Shown here: one piece after another, positions 8,897 to 17,303 of the stretch
Numbering within the stretch: position 1 is the first letter of the stretch
How the letters are laid out: every line of letters starts with the position of its first letter
NCBI GenBank assembly: GCA_963823675.1
Contig: CAWGMT010000010.1
Span: forward strand, 62,001-126,000
Direction of reading: 5' to 3'
DNA length: 64,000 bases
DNA from: CAWGMT01 sp963823675
GTDB taxonomy: Bacteria > Planctomycetota > Planctomycetia > Isosphaerales > Isosphaeraceae
Notes under the pieces: generated by a model
The model's input: only the letters and a program-made list of their open reading frames with translations
Databases searched by the model: none
What the model was told of the DNA's origin: nothing
Program-made: the position numbers and the translations under genes

Positions 8897-9396
8897 ATGC
8901 GCGCATTCACGAGCCTGGCGATTCTCGTCGCGGTCGCGCTGGTGCACGGCCCGGATGTCGCGGCGGGTGCCGAGACGTACGCGCTGGTCGAAGGTGAAAA
9001 GACCTCCTGGCATGGGTTCGATCGCTACGACTTCGTGATGGACGAGCAGACCCTCGCCATCACACCTCTGGAGGCCGCGACGGACGACAAGGCCCGCAGC
9101 GACGCCCGGGCCCGCTGCATCCTGGTCGTCCCGAAGAGGCCGGCCCCAGGCAACCCCTGGTCCTGGCGCGACCTCCACCGGGATCATCAGCCGCCGGCCG
9201 AGACCGAGCTGCTGGCCAGGGGGTATCATCTGGCCTTGATCACCCCCGGGCCGCCCCGGCAGCGGGATGCCTGGCTCGCCTTCCTGACCGAGAAGCATCG
9301 GCTGTCCCGCAGGCCGGTCTCCGTCGGCATGAGCGCGGCCGGCGAGCTCCGAGCCGGGACCGCCAAGGTCTCCATCACGCCCGACGACGTCAAGAT
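8897..9396 (+). pseudogene. truncated secreted alpha/beta hydrolase
   Basis: From the ATG at 8897: a signal peptide ending near AAGA, then WHGFDRYDFVMD, CILVVPKRPAPGNPWSWR and LLARGYHLALI, typical of a secreted alpha/beta hydrolase (esterase) family of planctomycetes. At the nucleophile elbow (GMSAAG, expected GMSxGG) the sequence turns directly into the N-terminus of a ceramidase-like protein (ELRAGTAKVSITP). The catalytic Asp/His half of the hydrolase is absent. The frame then runs into noise past ~9396. Confidence 0.65.
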
Positions 9397-10583
9397 TGCC
9401 CGTCCACGACGCGTGCTACGCCCGCAGCCTGGTGCTCGACGTCGGCGGCGAGCGCCTCGCCTTCGTCGCCGTGGACCTGGGCATCTACACCAGCGAGCAC
9501 CTGGTGGCGGCCTGCAAGGAGCGGTTCGGGATCTCGCACCTCGTGCTCAGCTCCTCCCACACCCACTCGGGCCCGGGCCGCGAGCATGCCGCCTTCTTCG
9601 AGGAGCGGATCACCCGGGCCGTCGAGGCCGCGGTGAAGGACATGTTCCCTGCGCGGATCTCCGCCGGGCACAGGAGCTTCCCCCAGCTCGGGTTCAACCG
9701 CCTGGTCGTGCGCGAGGACGGGCACGCCCGCGAGTCCTGGTTCGGGGACGACCACTACACGTCCGAGAACCCCGAGCGGATCCCCTTCGGCCCGGTCGAC
9801 CCGGAGGTCGGGGTCATCAAGGTCGAGGACATGCAGGGCCGGCCGCGCGCCATCGTGATGAATTACGCCTGCCACGCCGACGTGGTCTGCCAGAACTACG
9901 CCATCTCGGCCGACTACCCCGGGGCGGCCACGCGAAAGGTGGAGGAGGCGTTCGGCGGCGGCCTGAACTGCCTCTTCGTCCAGGGCGCCGGGGGCAACAT
10001 CGAGTCGCTGATCATCAGCTCGCGCCGGACCGGTCCGGACGACCCGTTCCAGACCGACTACAGCACCATCGAGCGGGTCGGCGGGCTGCTCGCGTACGAG
10101 GCCATCAAGCTCGCCAGGTCGTTGAGCCCGGCGGCCCGCGCCGAGACGACGATCCGCTACATGAACGACTCCCTCAAGTTCACCGGCCGCTTCGACAAGG
10201 ACGCGGCCTTCGACGTCCATTTCTCCACGATCCTGATCAACGACGACATCGTGATCGCCACGTTCCCGGGCGAGCCGTTCGTCCAGCTCCAGCTCGACTG
10301 GAAGAGGAAGGTGGAGGTGGCGCACCCGTTCCTGTTCGGGTACACGTGGCACGGGGGCACGTGGCCGAACTACGTGCCGGACATCAAATCCGCGGCACAG
10401 GGCGGCTACGGGGCGGACCAGTCGAGCCCGAAGATGATCGAGGTCGGCTCCGGCGAGGCCGTGATCAACAAGCACCTGGAGAACATGTACCGGCTGACCG
10501 GGCTGATGCGCGAGGAGCCCGGCCCGGTCGGATTCAAGCCCGGCCCCCGCTATCAGGTCACCCCGGTGCCGCGGGACAAGTAG
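9396..10583 (+). CDS. neutral ceramidase-like secreted protein, 5' end damaged
   Basis: 395 residues of the neutral/alkaline non-lysosomal ceramidase-like family: VVDL-type strand, SSSHTHSGPG (Zn-ligand His cluster), NYACHADVV, and FVQGAGGNIE. The natural N-terminus (ELRAGTAKVSITP) is present at 9340-9380 in another frame, fused to the hydrolase fragment, and about 20-30 codons between the two are missing. The TTG at 9396 is only the first possible start in this frame, not a natural start. The family hydrolyses N-acyl linkages of sphingolipid-like substrates; in planctomycetes the substrate is unknown. A second member lies at 50578-51931. Confidence 0.75.
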   Translation: MPVHDACYARSLVLDVGGERLAFVAVDLGIYTSEHLVAACKERFGISHLVLSSSHTHSGPGREHAAFFEERITRAVEAAVKDMFPARISAGHRSFPQLGFNRLVVREDGHARESWFGDDHYTSENPERIPFGPVDPEVGVIKVEDMQGRPRAIVMNYACHADVVCQNYAISADYPGAATRKVEEAFGGGLNCLFVQGAGGNIESLIISSRRTGPDDPFQTDYSTIERVGGLLAYEAIKLARSLSPAARAETTIRYMNDSLKFTGRFDKDAAFDVHFSTILINDDIVIATFPGEPFVQLQLDWKRKVEVAHPFLFGYTWHGGTWPNYVPDIKSAAQGGYGADQSSPKMIEVGSGEAVINKHLENMYRLTGLMREEPGPVGFKPGPRYQVTPVPRDK

Positions 10584-10914
10584 ACTGGCTAGAACAGGCA
10601 GATTGCTGGCTCGGGGGCAACGCCCGAGGGGTACCGACCTCTTGGGTCGGTTGCAAGCGGCTCACGAAACGAGCGAATCGTTCCCGATCGCCGAATGTGC
10701 TCAGAATTCCCGGATTCCGCGCAGAGCAACGTCGCCAGAGGTTCGCTTTGTCCGTGCGCGCAGGGAATCAGCCACTGAGGGCCCGAATCGGGTTCCGATC
10801 GGGACTTCGTGCCGCTTACGTTGCTGGGCATCCGCCCAGGTTCGGCACTCGTCGCAGGCCCAGACGCTGGGCGACTTCTCGAAGTGGCTGCCGGCTGGCC
10901 GCGAAGAAGCGGCC
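10584..10914 (+). repeat. dispersed repeat R1, copy 1
   Basis: About 330 bp, highly similar to 23965-24296 and 28697-28990, all in the same orientation. It starts GACTGGCTAGAACAGG immediately at the ceramidase stop and contains several short hairpins, for example CTGGGC-ATCC-GCCCAG, CAACC/GGTTG and TCGG/CCGA. No reading frame is conserved among copies. It looks like a structured non-coding or MITE-type element. Confidence 0.8.
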
Positions 10915-10920
10915 AAAGAT

Positions 10921-11247
10921 TTAGAGTCCTATTTCATTTGAGGTTACCGGAGGTTGTCCGGAACCTCGCACCCGAAGCACTCGTACCTCATCACCAACGA
11001 CGACGAACAAAGCTCGATAGGTGCGGCCTGCCCTGGTGCGAAACATGATGTGTCGGAGCTGCTCTTGAAGTTCTTCGGTTTCCGGAGCCAGCGGAGAGAG
11101 AAACGGATTGTTCTCAAGCATCGTCAAAGTTTTTTCGAGACCGGCAAGCAAGCGTGCTGCCCCCTCTGGAGACCGTTCGGATATATAGCTCAGGATATCG
11201 TCAAGGTCATGACGTGCTCGAGCGAGCAGACGGACTTGGTAGCTCAT
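10921..11247 (-). CDS. ParE/RelE family toxin
   Basis: 108 residues with the ParE/RelE layout: an N-terminal strand (YQVRLLARA), then RHDLDDILSYI and a helical segment ending PEGAARLLAGLE, then RAGRTYRALFVVVGDEVRVLRVR. Type II toxins of this fold inhibit gyrase (ParE) or cut mRNA on ribosomes (RelE); the sequence does not decide which. The start ATG overlaps the upstream antitoxin stop (ATGA), a classic operon. Confidence 0.85.
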   Translation of the reverse strand: MSYQVRLLARARHDLDDILSYISERSPEGAARLLAGLEKTLTMLENNPFLSPLAPETEELQEQLRHIMFRTRAGRTYRALFVVVGDEVRVLRVRGSGQPPVTSNEIGL

Positions 11248-11501
11248 GAAAGCTCGGGCAGGTGGTGCTTGCGGCGAAGTTCAGCAATGGCCTCATGTGC
11301 CGGAATGCCACTATCCCCGGCATGCATATCGGAAAGAGCTTGCCTCACCGCTTGGATGTTGGCCGCACGCTCCTCGTCACTCTCGTTTTCGTATTCCCAG
11401 CGGGCGAGAACCTCGTCGACCGTAGGAATGGTCTCGCCGGCGAGCTGCTCTTCGATGAAGCTCTTAAACGCCAGTAGGTCATTTGCTCGTTCTGTGTCCA
11501 T
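11244..11501 (-). CDS. antitoxin of the ParE-like pair
   Basis: 85 residues, acidic and helical, with no recognised named fold. It precedes the ParE/RelE-type toxin gene with a 4-bp ATGA overlap, so the assignment as cognate antitoxin rests on context. The C-terminal half (HEAIAELRRKHHLPEL) would be the toxin-neutralising segment by analogy. Confidence 0.75.
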   Translation of the reverse strand: MDTERANDLLAFKSFIEEQLAGETIPTVDEVLARWEYENESDEERAANIQAVRQALSDMHAGDSGIPAHEAIAELRRKHHLPELS

Positions 11502-11619
11502 TTGCGCCTATCCCCTTTCCGGTGTCCAGAATAGCACCGGCGAACGGTTGGGGTCAAAGGAAGAGCTGATCGAACACGCTCTATTCTACTTATCAGTGAC
11601 ACGAAAAGCGGATGAACTA

Positions 11620-11860
11620 CCCCCTTCGACTTTTCTGTGACCCGGCGTTCCACTACCTCACGCGAGATCGCGGCTTTGCCCTCACGGAACAACCGCCCGG
11701 TGTAATCGACCAGAAGCAGGTAACTGCCCAGCGGGAAGCCTTCCAGCATCCCTTCCCGCGCCGAATCCAGCCGGCGCCGGTCCGCAATCGGACAGAGCCA
11801 GTGCGATTCCTCCGACCGTGCCGATGGGCGAGCCGTGGCGTCCCGCGAATCGCGATCATT
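11620..11860 (-). pseudogene. C-terminal fragment of a Y1 (REP-associated) transposase
   Basis: On the minus strand, pieces in two frames read RRRLDSAREGMLEGF, then GSYLLLVDYTGRLFREGKA and AAISREVVERR. These are the well-known C-terminal segment of REP-associated tyrosine transposases. The catalytic N-terminal half is not present. It shares 73 bp with the fragment at 7909-7981. Confidence 0.6.
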
Positions 11861-11887
11861 CGACCAGATTGGTGTGAAGTCAGAAAT

Positions 11888-12013
11888 TCACCGCCAAGAC
11901 GCGAAGAGCGCCAAGAAATACGGCGATCCCACTCGTCAATCATTAACCATGCGATTGATGCCGTACATTCATTGCTTCTTCCCTTCGCGCTCTTGGCGTC
12001 TTCGCGGTGATAA
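11888..12013. repeat. imperfect inverted repeat (CGCCAAGACGCGAAGAGCG family)
   Basis: Left arm at about 11888-11917 (TCACCGCCAAGACGCGAAGA...) and right arm at about 11980-12013 (...TCTTGGCGTCTTCGCGGTGA) are near reverse complements about 60 bp apart. This type of interspersed intergenic palindrome recurs in many bacterial genomes. It separates the transposase debris from repeat R2. Confidence 0.6.
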
Positions 12014-12121
12014 CGTCAATCGGCTCAACCGCTGCGATCGCTCTCCCCTTCTCGGAGCAAGAACGCCCGCCGCACGCAACGGGTGACGCAGTGGTACCAG
12101 CGTGTGACTGAGGGTTCTATG

Positions 12122-12272
12122 AGATGCGCTCGTGCGATGGTCACGGTGCGGTCTCCCAGGGTTATCGTCGAGCGAATTGGCCGAATCCAAAAGCCTCTCT
12201 CTTCACTGATCCACGCAGTTTGCCGAGTCGGATGACCGAAGTCAATATTACACTGCATGTCCTAGCCTTTAG
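12122..12272 (+). repeat. dispersed repeat R2, copy 1
   Basis: About 150 bp matching 28994-29143 at high identity (GATGCGCTCGTGCGATGG ... CACTGCATGTCCTAGCCT). Here it stands alone; the second copy follows directly after repeat R1. The last ~20 bases have a weak echo near 21466. Confidence 0.75.
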
Positions 12273-12590
12273 CGTCTATGCGGACAAACTGATGGTGTGG
12301 AATCCCGGTCAACTTCCCGGCGCCTGAACCGTTTCCAGCCTGAAGGCCAAACACCCCTCGCGCTCGTTCAATCCCGACATAGCCACTGCCTTTTTCCGTG
12401 CCGGGATGATCGAGGCCTGGGGACGCGGAATCCAACGCGTCCTCGAAGCCTGCCATGCCCCAAATCCCCGATCCGGGCCTCCGTTATGAACCATCCGGGC
12501 TCTGTGGCTGGAGATTTTCCTTTCCCCAGCACAGTGGGGAAAAAGCTACCCAAGAAACTGCCCACGAAACTGCCCAGGAACCTCCTCAGC
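12273..12590 (+). pseudogene. 3' remnant of a RecG-like / AlbA_2-HATPase transcriptional-regulator-type gene
   Basis: The plus frame reads VYADKLMVWNPGQLPGA, an in-frame TGA at about 12325, then HPSRSFNPDIATAFFRAGMI, EAWGRGIQRVLEAC, and after a frameshift near 12455 PQIPDPGLRYEPSG. This is the C-terminal HATPase_c_4-like part of putative 'ATP-dependent DNA helicase RecG-like' regulators. The TGA sits where relatives have Trp. The N-terminal domain is absent; repeat R2 abuts the break. The 3' end overlaps the converging helicase gene. Confidence 0.65.
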
Positions 12591-15500
12591 TCGCTTCGCC
12601 AGCAATACCGAGCACCGCTTCTTTGAGGGCCAACAATTCACCACCTGCCTCGGCGTTGGAACCACCCACTGCCTCAACGCATTCGTTCACCAGGGCGCTG
12701 AACTGCTGGCGACGAGCTTCATTCGCACGCAGAACCTTCAACCCCATCGGATCGGACTCCGAAAGCCATGAAACGGGCATTGCTCGGCCAACGATTGCAG
12801 CAGCGCGACGCTCGACAGGTGCGTCCGAGCGCAACAGCGCGACCGCCCAGGATGAATCTACCCCGGATTCGTAATAGCTCGAATATGTGTCCCAAGTCAC
12901 CGACTCCGACCAACCCTTCGCAATTCCTGAAAGCTGTTTGCACGCAAACATCAGCCAGGAAATGTAGTCCTGAAATACCTGCTTGACGACATCGCAGAAC
13001 TTGTCGTAATCGTCGTCCCAGACCGTGGGCTCATCGAGTCCCGCTGCCCAAACAGAGATTCTGGGCTGCTTGGACGAACGCCGCAAGGCAGGCAGAGATA
13101 GGAACATCGCGTCAATAGGCTCACCTTTCAGCCACATCTTCAGGAGGCCCGGAAGGTCTTCTACCTTGACCTGAAACTGATGGTTTAACTTACCATCAAG
13201 TATCTTGCTCAGCTTGACGTGGTACTGCTCGGGCAGTGTTCCAAGCCTCAGAAGCAAATGATGCCCCAACTGGTCTGGACTCCTTTCCGGTTCGCCCTCC
13301 CGGAGACATTCGAGAAGCGCCCTACAACTATTTGGCGAGAACCCTGTACACAAGGCCGCTCGGCCAAATGGTGTTAGAGTCAGCGGGCTCGCAGCAGTCG
13401 CCAAGGCTTCGCGGGACTGCTCCAGGAGCGAAGCCCTGGTCGCGCCCAGGTGGGCGCGGACACGCTTCGATACTCCAGGCTCGAACGACCAGTAAAGGTT
13501 ATCCCCAAAAGTTGTCACCAGATCATCATCATCCGGGTTTTCCGGAACCGCCGCGAGAAATTGTGATTCAAGTTCCCCGAGACATGCGTTGTACTCGCCG
13601 GAGCCGGGGCTCACCGAAGCCAGGGCGCTCTGCAACTTGTCTCCCACCTCATTCACATAAAGACCTAGCTGTGTGCTCAGCCTGTTGTACGGGTTAGTGT
13701 GCACTGGGTCCCCGACCGGGTTGTCGAAGATTATCGTATCGCCCTCGGTCATTACTCCGGCACGCCCACATCGTCCGGCAATGTTTCGGAATAACCGTGA
13801 AGCAATAGGCTTCTGTTTGTTCGACTCGTCCCAGGTGAGCCAGTCCGCAAGAATGGTAAACCGGAAGGGTAGATCCACCCCTTCAGCAAGAGTGGTTGTA
13901 GCCGTCACCGCGATGAGTTCCTGTTGCTTGACCGCATCCTCAAGGCGGGTTCGTACGTCGTGGGGCAGCGATGCGTTGTGGTATGCCACGCCTTTCCGTA
14001 GCATGGCCATCAACGGCCTCAGGACTCTGTATCTCGCAGCGATCAGCGCGACTGCGGAGGCAATCGAAGCGGGCAGAGGCTCTAGCTTCTCAAGCCTCAT
14101 TGCGATCGAAGCGGCCAATCGCCGAGAACTATGCCTTGACGCACAGTAGCACAGAATTGGCCCGCCGCCGTAACGTCGATGCACCATATTGACCAGATAG
14201 GCAACGTTCTCGAATACGTCTGGCTCTTGCTTAACGATGGCGCCGTGTTTGTCCGACCCGTATAGATTTGCTTTCGGCCAGAGCAGATCAGTCACTCCCA
14301 GAACGTCGTCGTTCTGCGCACCGGCCTTACGGACTGGATCGGACCCGACGTGCCACGTAAGCCGACCGTTCTGGCGCCAGATCGCAATCCGGCGAGCAGT
14401 GGGTCGCCACGAGTCAGTAATTATGGCAGAGTTCTCGATCGACATCCATTGCTTCAGCAAGTCGTATTCCGGAAGCATGGCGGAGATAAGAACTATCCGG
14501 AGATCACCGCTACGCTTCTGCCGCATGCGCATCCTGCCCATCAGGCCCTCAAGTTTTACCCCCCGCTTGTCGTTCTGGATCATGTGCGCTTCATCACAGA
14601 CGATGCACCTGATGCACTCGGCCACTTCGGGCAATGATCGGAGCAGCAAATCAAGACGCTCTGGGGTGGCAACTACCACCTCCATCTTAGACTTGGGGTC
14701 TAGCTTGACCTCACCCTTGAACCCTCCGACCAGAGGATGAATCCGGTACCGTTTCGGAAGGTGCCGCCGGAGCGTATCCGCCACCTGCCGACCCAGCGCG
14801 ACGTACGGGGCGAGATAGCACACTAAACCAGGACGGTCGCCGAGCGCCGCCAGCAGGCAGAGTTCTCCCAGAAGGGTTTTTCCTGCGCTGGTTGGCAAGG
14901 CAATTAGCGTGTTTCCTTGCGTCAGCAGCAGTTTCTTCTCGGCCACGGCCTTGTATTGCGGCGGCAGCAGGAGGTAGACCCCCGAGTCAACAAGGCGGTT
15001 GGTGTAGTCCGGCGGACAGCCTGGCCAACACCTAGGCAGCACGGCGGCCGTGCTCAGCACGATGACGTGCTCCAAGCATAGCCGGCTGGCGAGAAGGAGC
15101 ATTTGGTAGAATGGTGCCTCCTCATCTACAATGCAGTCGATCAGCGACTGGCGCAACGTCTCAACTTGATCGGCCTTCCCGCTGCGCAAATCTGCGCCGA
15201 GCCGCTCCAGATAGACTTGCTGCTTTGATCCCTCCGAGCACCACGGCTGCACCTTGCCGAGGACCCGTGGGGCTGCGGTTGCCAATGCCACCGCAAGCGA
15301 TTCGGCGCCCGTCCCGCCCGTCGCCGTTACTCGTTGGCCCACAGCGGCCGCCCACAGCGAATTCCCATACATTCCGAACGCCACCGTTGCAGTAATAGCC
15401 AACCCAAGCCGATCGGATTCCGGAACGTCGGCCGCCTTTGAAGCCGCATCGAGAATTCGTGCGGCACCGATCAACGGTATAGCGGATTCCTCTTCATACA

Positions 15501-15660
15501 GAGCACGTATCTTTGACGCGGGGAAATCCTCGAAGTAGTCAATCACGGTTTGCGCAGCAGCGATCAACTCACCCCATACGCCCTCCCGGCCGCGAAGTTC
15601 CCGCAGCTTTGAGGCGGCGGCATTCTCGCTCTTCGCGACGTCTAGCCACTCGGGGAGCAT
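12586..15660 (-). CDS. Ski2-like DEAH helicase, HamB-like defence component
   Basis: 1024 residues, intact. Helicase motifs from the N-terminus: LPPQYKAV (Q-like), Walker A PTSAGKT (256-262), ATPERLD (331-337), DEAH (356-359), motif III SAM near 393, TATTTLAEGVDLP (586-598), and motif VI IAGRCGRAG (627-635). The order and spacing fit Ski2/HelQ-like superfamily 2 helicases. About 230 residues precede the motor and about 380 follow it. The start codon lies one base after the stop of the upstream nuclease gene, so the two are coupled. A nuclease plus Ski2-like helicase operon of this shape is the Hachiman (HamAB) anti-phage arrangement; that label is inference. Confidence 0.85.
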   Translation of the reverse strand: MLPEWLDVAKSENAAASKLRELRGREGVWGELIAAAQTVIDYFEDFPASKIRALYEEESAIPLIGAARILDAASKAADVPESDRLGLAITATVAFGMYGNSLWAAAVGQRVTATGGTGAESLAVALATAAPRVLGKVQPWCSEGSKQQVYLERLGADLRSGKADQVETLRQSLIDCIVDEEAPFYQMLLLASRLCLEHVIVLSTAAVLPRCWPGCPPDYTNRLVDSGVYLLLPPQYKAVAEKKLLLTQGNTLIALPTSAGKTLLGELCLLAALGDRPGLVCYLAPYVALGRQVADTLRRHLPKRYRIHPLVGGFKGEVKLDPKSKMEVVVATPERLDLLLRSLPEVAECIRCIVCDEAHMIQNDKRGVKLEGLMGRMRMRQKRSGDLRIVLISAMLPEYDLLKQWMSIENSAIITDSWRPTARRIAIWRQNGRLTWHVGSDPVRKAGAQNDDVLGVTDLLWPKANLYGSDKHGAIVKQEPDVFENVAYLVNMVHRRYGGGPILCYCASRHSSRRLAASIAMRLEKLEPLPASIASAVALIAARYRVLRPLMAMLRKGVAYHNASLPHDVRTRLEDAVKQQELIAVTATTTLAEGVDLPFRFTILADWLTWDESNKQKPIASRLFRNIAGRCGRAGVMTEGDTIIFDNPVGDPVHTNPYNRLSTQLGLYVNEVGDKLQSALASVSPGSGEYNACLGELESQFLAAVPENPDDDDLVTTFGDNLYWSFEPGVSKRVRAHLGATRASLLEQSREALATAASPLTLTPFGRAALCTGFSPNSCRALLECLREGEPERSPDQLGHHLLLRLGTLPEQYHVKLSKILDGKLNHQFQVKVEDLPGLLKMWLKGEPIDAMFLSLPALRRSSKQPRISVWAAGLDEPTVWDDDYDKFCDVVKQVFQDYISWLMFACKQLSGIAKGWSESVTWDTYSSYYESGVDSSWAVALLRSDAPVERRAAAIVGRAMPVSWLSESDPMGLKVLRANEARRQQFSALVNECVEAVGGSNAEAGGELLALKEAVLGIAGEAS

Positions 15661-15661
15661 G

Positions 15662-16393
15662 TCAATTCTTTCCCATTGCCAATCTCAAAAGCCGCTCGTC
15701 AAGATCACTAAGGCCTATTGCCCAAGCTTCCACCAAGTCCGGCGCCCACCCTTTCCCCAGCAGCGTGTTCCGAATAGCCATCATCTTTGGTTTCGGATTT
15801 GTGCCCGCTAGTTCATGAACCAGCGTCGGTCGCAGAACGATTCTCGGCGACGTCTGAGGGCTACCCCCTACCAGCCAAGACAGCCTTTCGGCCCAGTCCT
15901 TTCCCTGAGCGCCGCCTACCTTGTAAAGAAATTCTGCTTTCAGTGGCTTGAACCTGGTCTTAAGCGTTAAGTCGAGATTGGTTCCGAACAGTTTGTCGTA
16001 ATCGCCAATGAGCTGGTTCGCGTAGCTCAGAGTCTCACTGCTCGTCGTCTTCACTTCCTGAATGATTGCATAATCTTCTCTCGCATTTGCGGCAAAACAA
16101 ACCCACGCGATGTCGATATCTCTCGCAGACTGGGGGCTCAGCGGCCTCCATGCGTTCACGGCGTGGGCTTTGTGGGAGCCGCAATCGTGCCACAAACTGA
16201 CGCAAAAAGAGATGGACTCGCCAAGGTTGCCGCGGAGAATGTCTCCGCCGGCGACCGCTTCATCCGCGGACAGGAACCTCGCAACCGTAGCCTTCAGCCA
16301 AATAAGCACAGCATTGTGACCCGCAGGGCAGTCAGGGGTGCCTTCCCAAGTAATGACCCCATCCGTTGCGGTCCCGGCGAAACTCCTCGGCAT
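15662..16393 (-). CDS. PD-(D/E)xK nuclease, HamA-like (DUF1837-type) defence component
   Basis: 243 residues from the ATG at 16393, which has an AAGGGAAGGA ribosome binding site; an ATG at 16438 lacks one. A PD-(D/E)xK-like core is visible: ARDIDIA (Asp92/Asp94) and IIQEVKTTSS (Glu113, Lys115), preceded by a conserved-looking GNLGESISFCVSL helix. This matches the fold described for HamA of Hachiman, where the nuclease effector is released by the helicase partner on damaged or phage DNA. I could not confirm the family by alignment. It is transcribed with the helicase (1-bp spacing). The upstream 165-400 bp holds a MITE-like element. Confidence 0.7.
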   Translation of the reverse strand: MPRSFAGTATDGVITWEGTPDCPAGHNAVLIWLKATVARFLSADEAVAGGDILRGNLGESISFCVSLWHDCGSHKAHAVNAWRPLSPQSARDIDIAWVCFAANAREDYAIIQEVKTTSSETLSYANQLIGDYDKLFGTNLDLTLKTRFKPLKAEFLYKVGGAQGKDWAERLSWLVGGSPQTSPRIVLRPTLVHELAGTNPKPKMMAIRNTLLGKGWAPDLVEAWAIGLSDLDERLLRLAMGKN

Positions 16394-16557
16394 GGTGATC
16401 CTTCCCTTGAAAGCGCCGTGTCGGCGCAATCCGACCACGATATTTCGCTGCCACTTTACGCAGTATCCCGTGTCTTATCAACTAATTACAGCTTATGTTG
16501 GTACAGGCCGACGCTCGGCTGAGGTAATCTTTACATAGGGGCTTTTGCCTATCAGGG

Positions 16558-16800
16558 GTTCAGCCGATATACGTGTAAAAATAGGACATAGCTGAAAGTT
16601 CAACGACTTAGCGAGCGGCGTTTTGCGACCCTAGGCCATGGCCAAAATCTTTAGTTTTAATCCATGACCGGAATGGGTCGTTTGCTGATGAGCAAGATCA
16701 ACGAGTTACGTGATGGCATTTCGCCAGGGTTTTTGTCCAGGCCGAGTCGAGTAGCCTCACGCTCTGTCTAAGTCCTAAAATCGCACGTATATCGGCTCAA
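16558..16800. mobile_element. MITE-like element with ~27-30 bp terminal inverted repeats
   Basis: Left end 16561-16587 and right end 16772-16798 are inverted repeats matching at 21 of 27 positions, with a perfect 14-bp core AGCCGATATACGTG. The symmetry extends a few bases outward (GTT/AAC). The ~190 bp between them has no gene and is AT-richer than its surroundings. Size and ends fit a non-autonomous transposon remnant; no matching transposase is in the window. It lies upstream of the nuclease-helicase operon and could carry or disturb its promoter. Confidence 0.55.
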
Positions 16801-17216
16801 CGCCTGGAAGGTTCCACGATTCGCTGGCCTTACGAGATGCACGCACCCTTCTGGTCGGAATTCCCGGACGTGCTGGCCACGGCCGCTGGAAAACCGCCCC
16901 GCTACCCCTTGACCGACTTCACGACGGCCAAGGTCTTCGTCATCCCAGACGGTTTTTTGGAATCCGACCCGCGCGAGGTGCTCGATGATCTCAGGATGCT
17001 CGAGCAGCTCCCTGGCCCGAGAGAGGCGCGGCAGTTTCGTAAAGCCTGACCTCTTCCGCAACGACCGGACCGCTCACCGCCAGCTCGTGACCGCCGTAAC
17101 GCTTTTCCTCATAAAGCCCCTGACAAGCTTCCAGGCCAATCTCTGCCTGACAATCCTGCCTCATCCTGCTATACCGGAGCATCGTCATCACCGCCGCGTG
17201 TGTAAAGAGGCGCCCA
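16801..17216. other. no recognised gene; possible coding debris
   Basis: Short open frames exist on both strands (for example plus 16837-17049 and minus 16991-17260), each with plausible composition but no start signal, family resemblance or conserved motif that I can name. I treat the stretch as decayed sequence between the defence operon and the YhcG-like gene. Confidence 0.4.
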
Positions 17217-17303
17217 ATGGCCAGGAAGCACGACGCTGCCCCCAAACCGGCTCGCACCAAGAGAACCGCCGCCTGGCGGGCCCTTTACGAGGACCCGGCA
17301 TGA
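17217..17303 (+). CDS. 28-residue basic ORF coupled to the YhcG-like gene
   Basis: ATG at 17217 with AAAGAGG seven bases upstream encodes a Lys/Arg/Ala-rich 28-residue peptide starting MARKHDAAPK. Its TGA overlaps the downstream ATG as ATGA at 17300-17303. The good ribosome binding site and exact overlap argue for translation, perhaps as a coupling leader or a small accessory protein. It could equally be the tail of a lost gene. Confidence 0.45.
   Translation: MARKHDAAPKPARTKRTAAWRALYEDPA

Noticed and set aside
9390..10475. 361-codon minus-strand frame opposite the ceramidase-like gene
   Set aside because: Antisense to conserved ceramidase motifs and without recognisable domains.
6009..12327. 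TGA read as tryptophan (alternative genetic code)
   Set aside because: Two broken genes have TGA at positions suited to Trp or Cys, but intact genes here end with TGA and use TGG for Trp, so TGA is a normal stop.
16837..17049. 70-codon plus-strand ORF
   Set aside because: No start signal or family resemblance, and an equally plausible antisense frame exists; left as unassigned debris.
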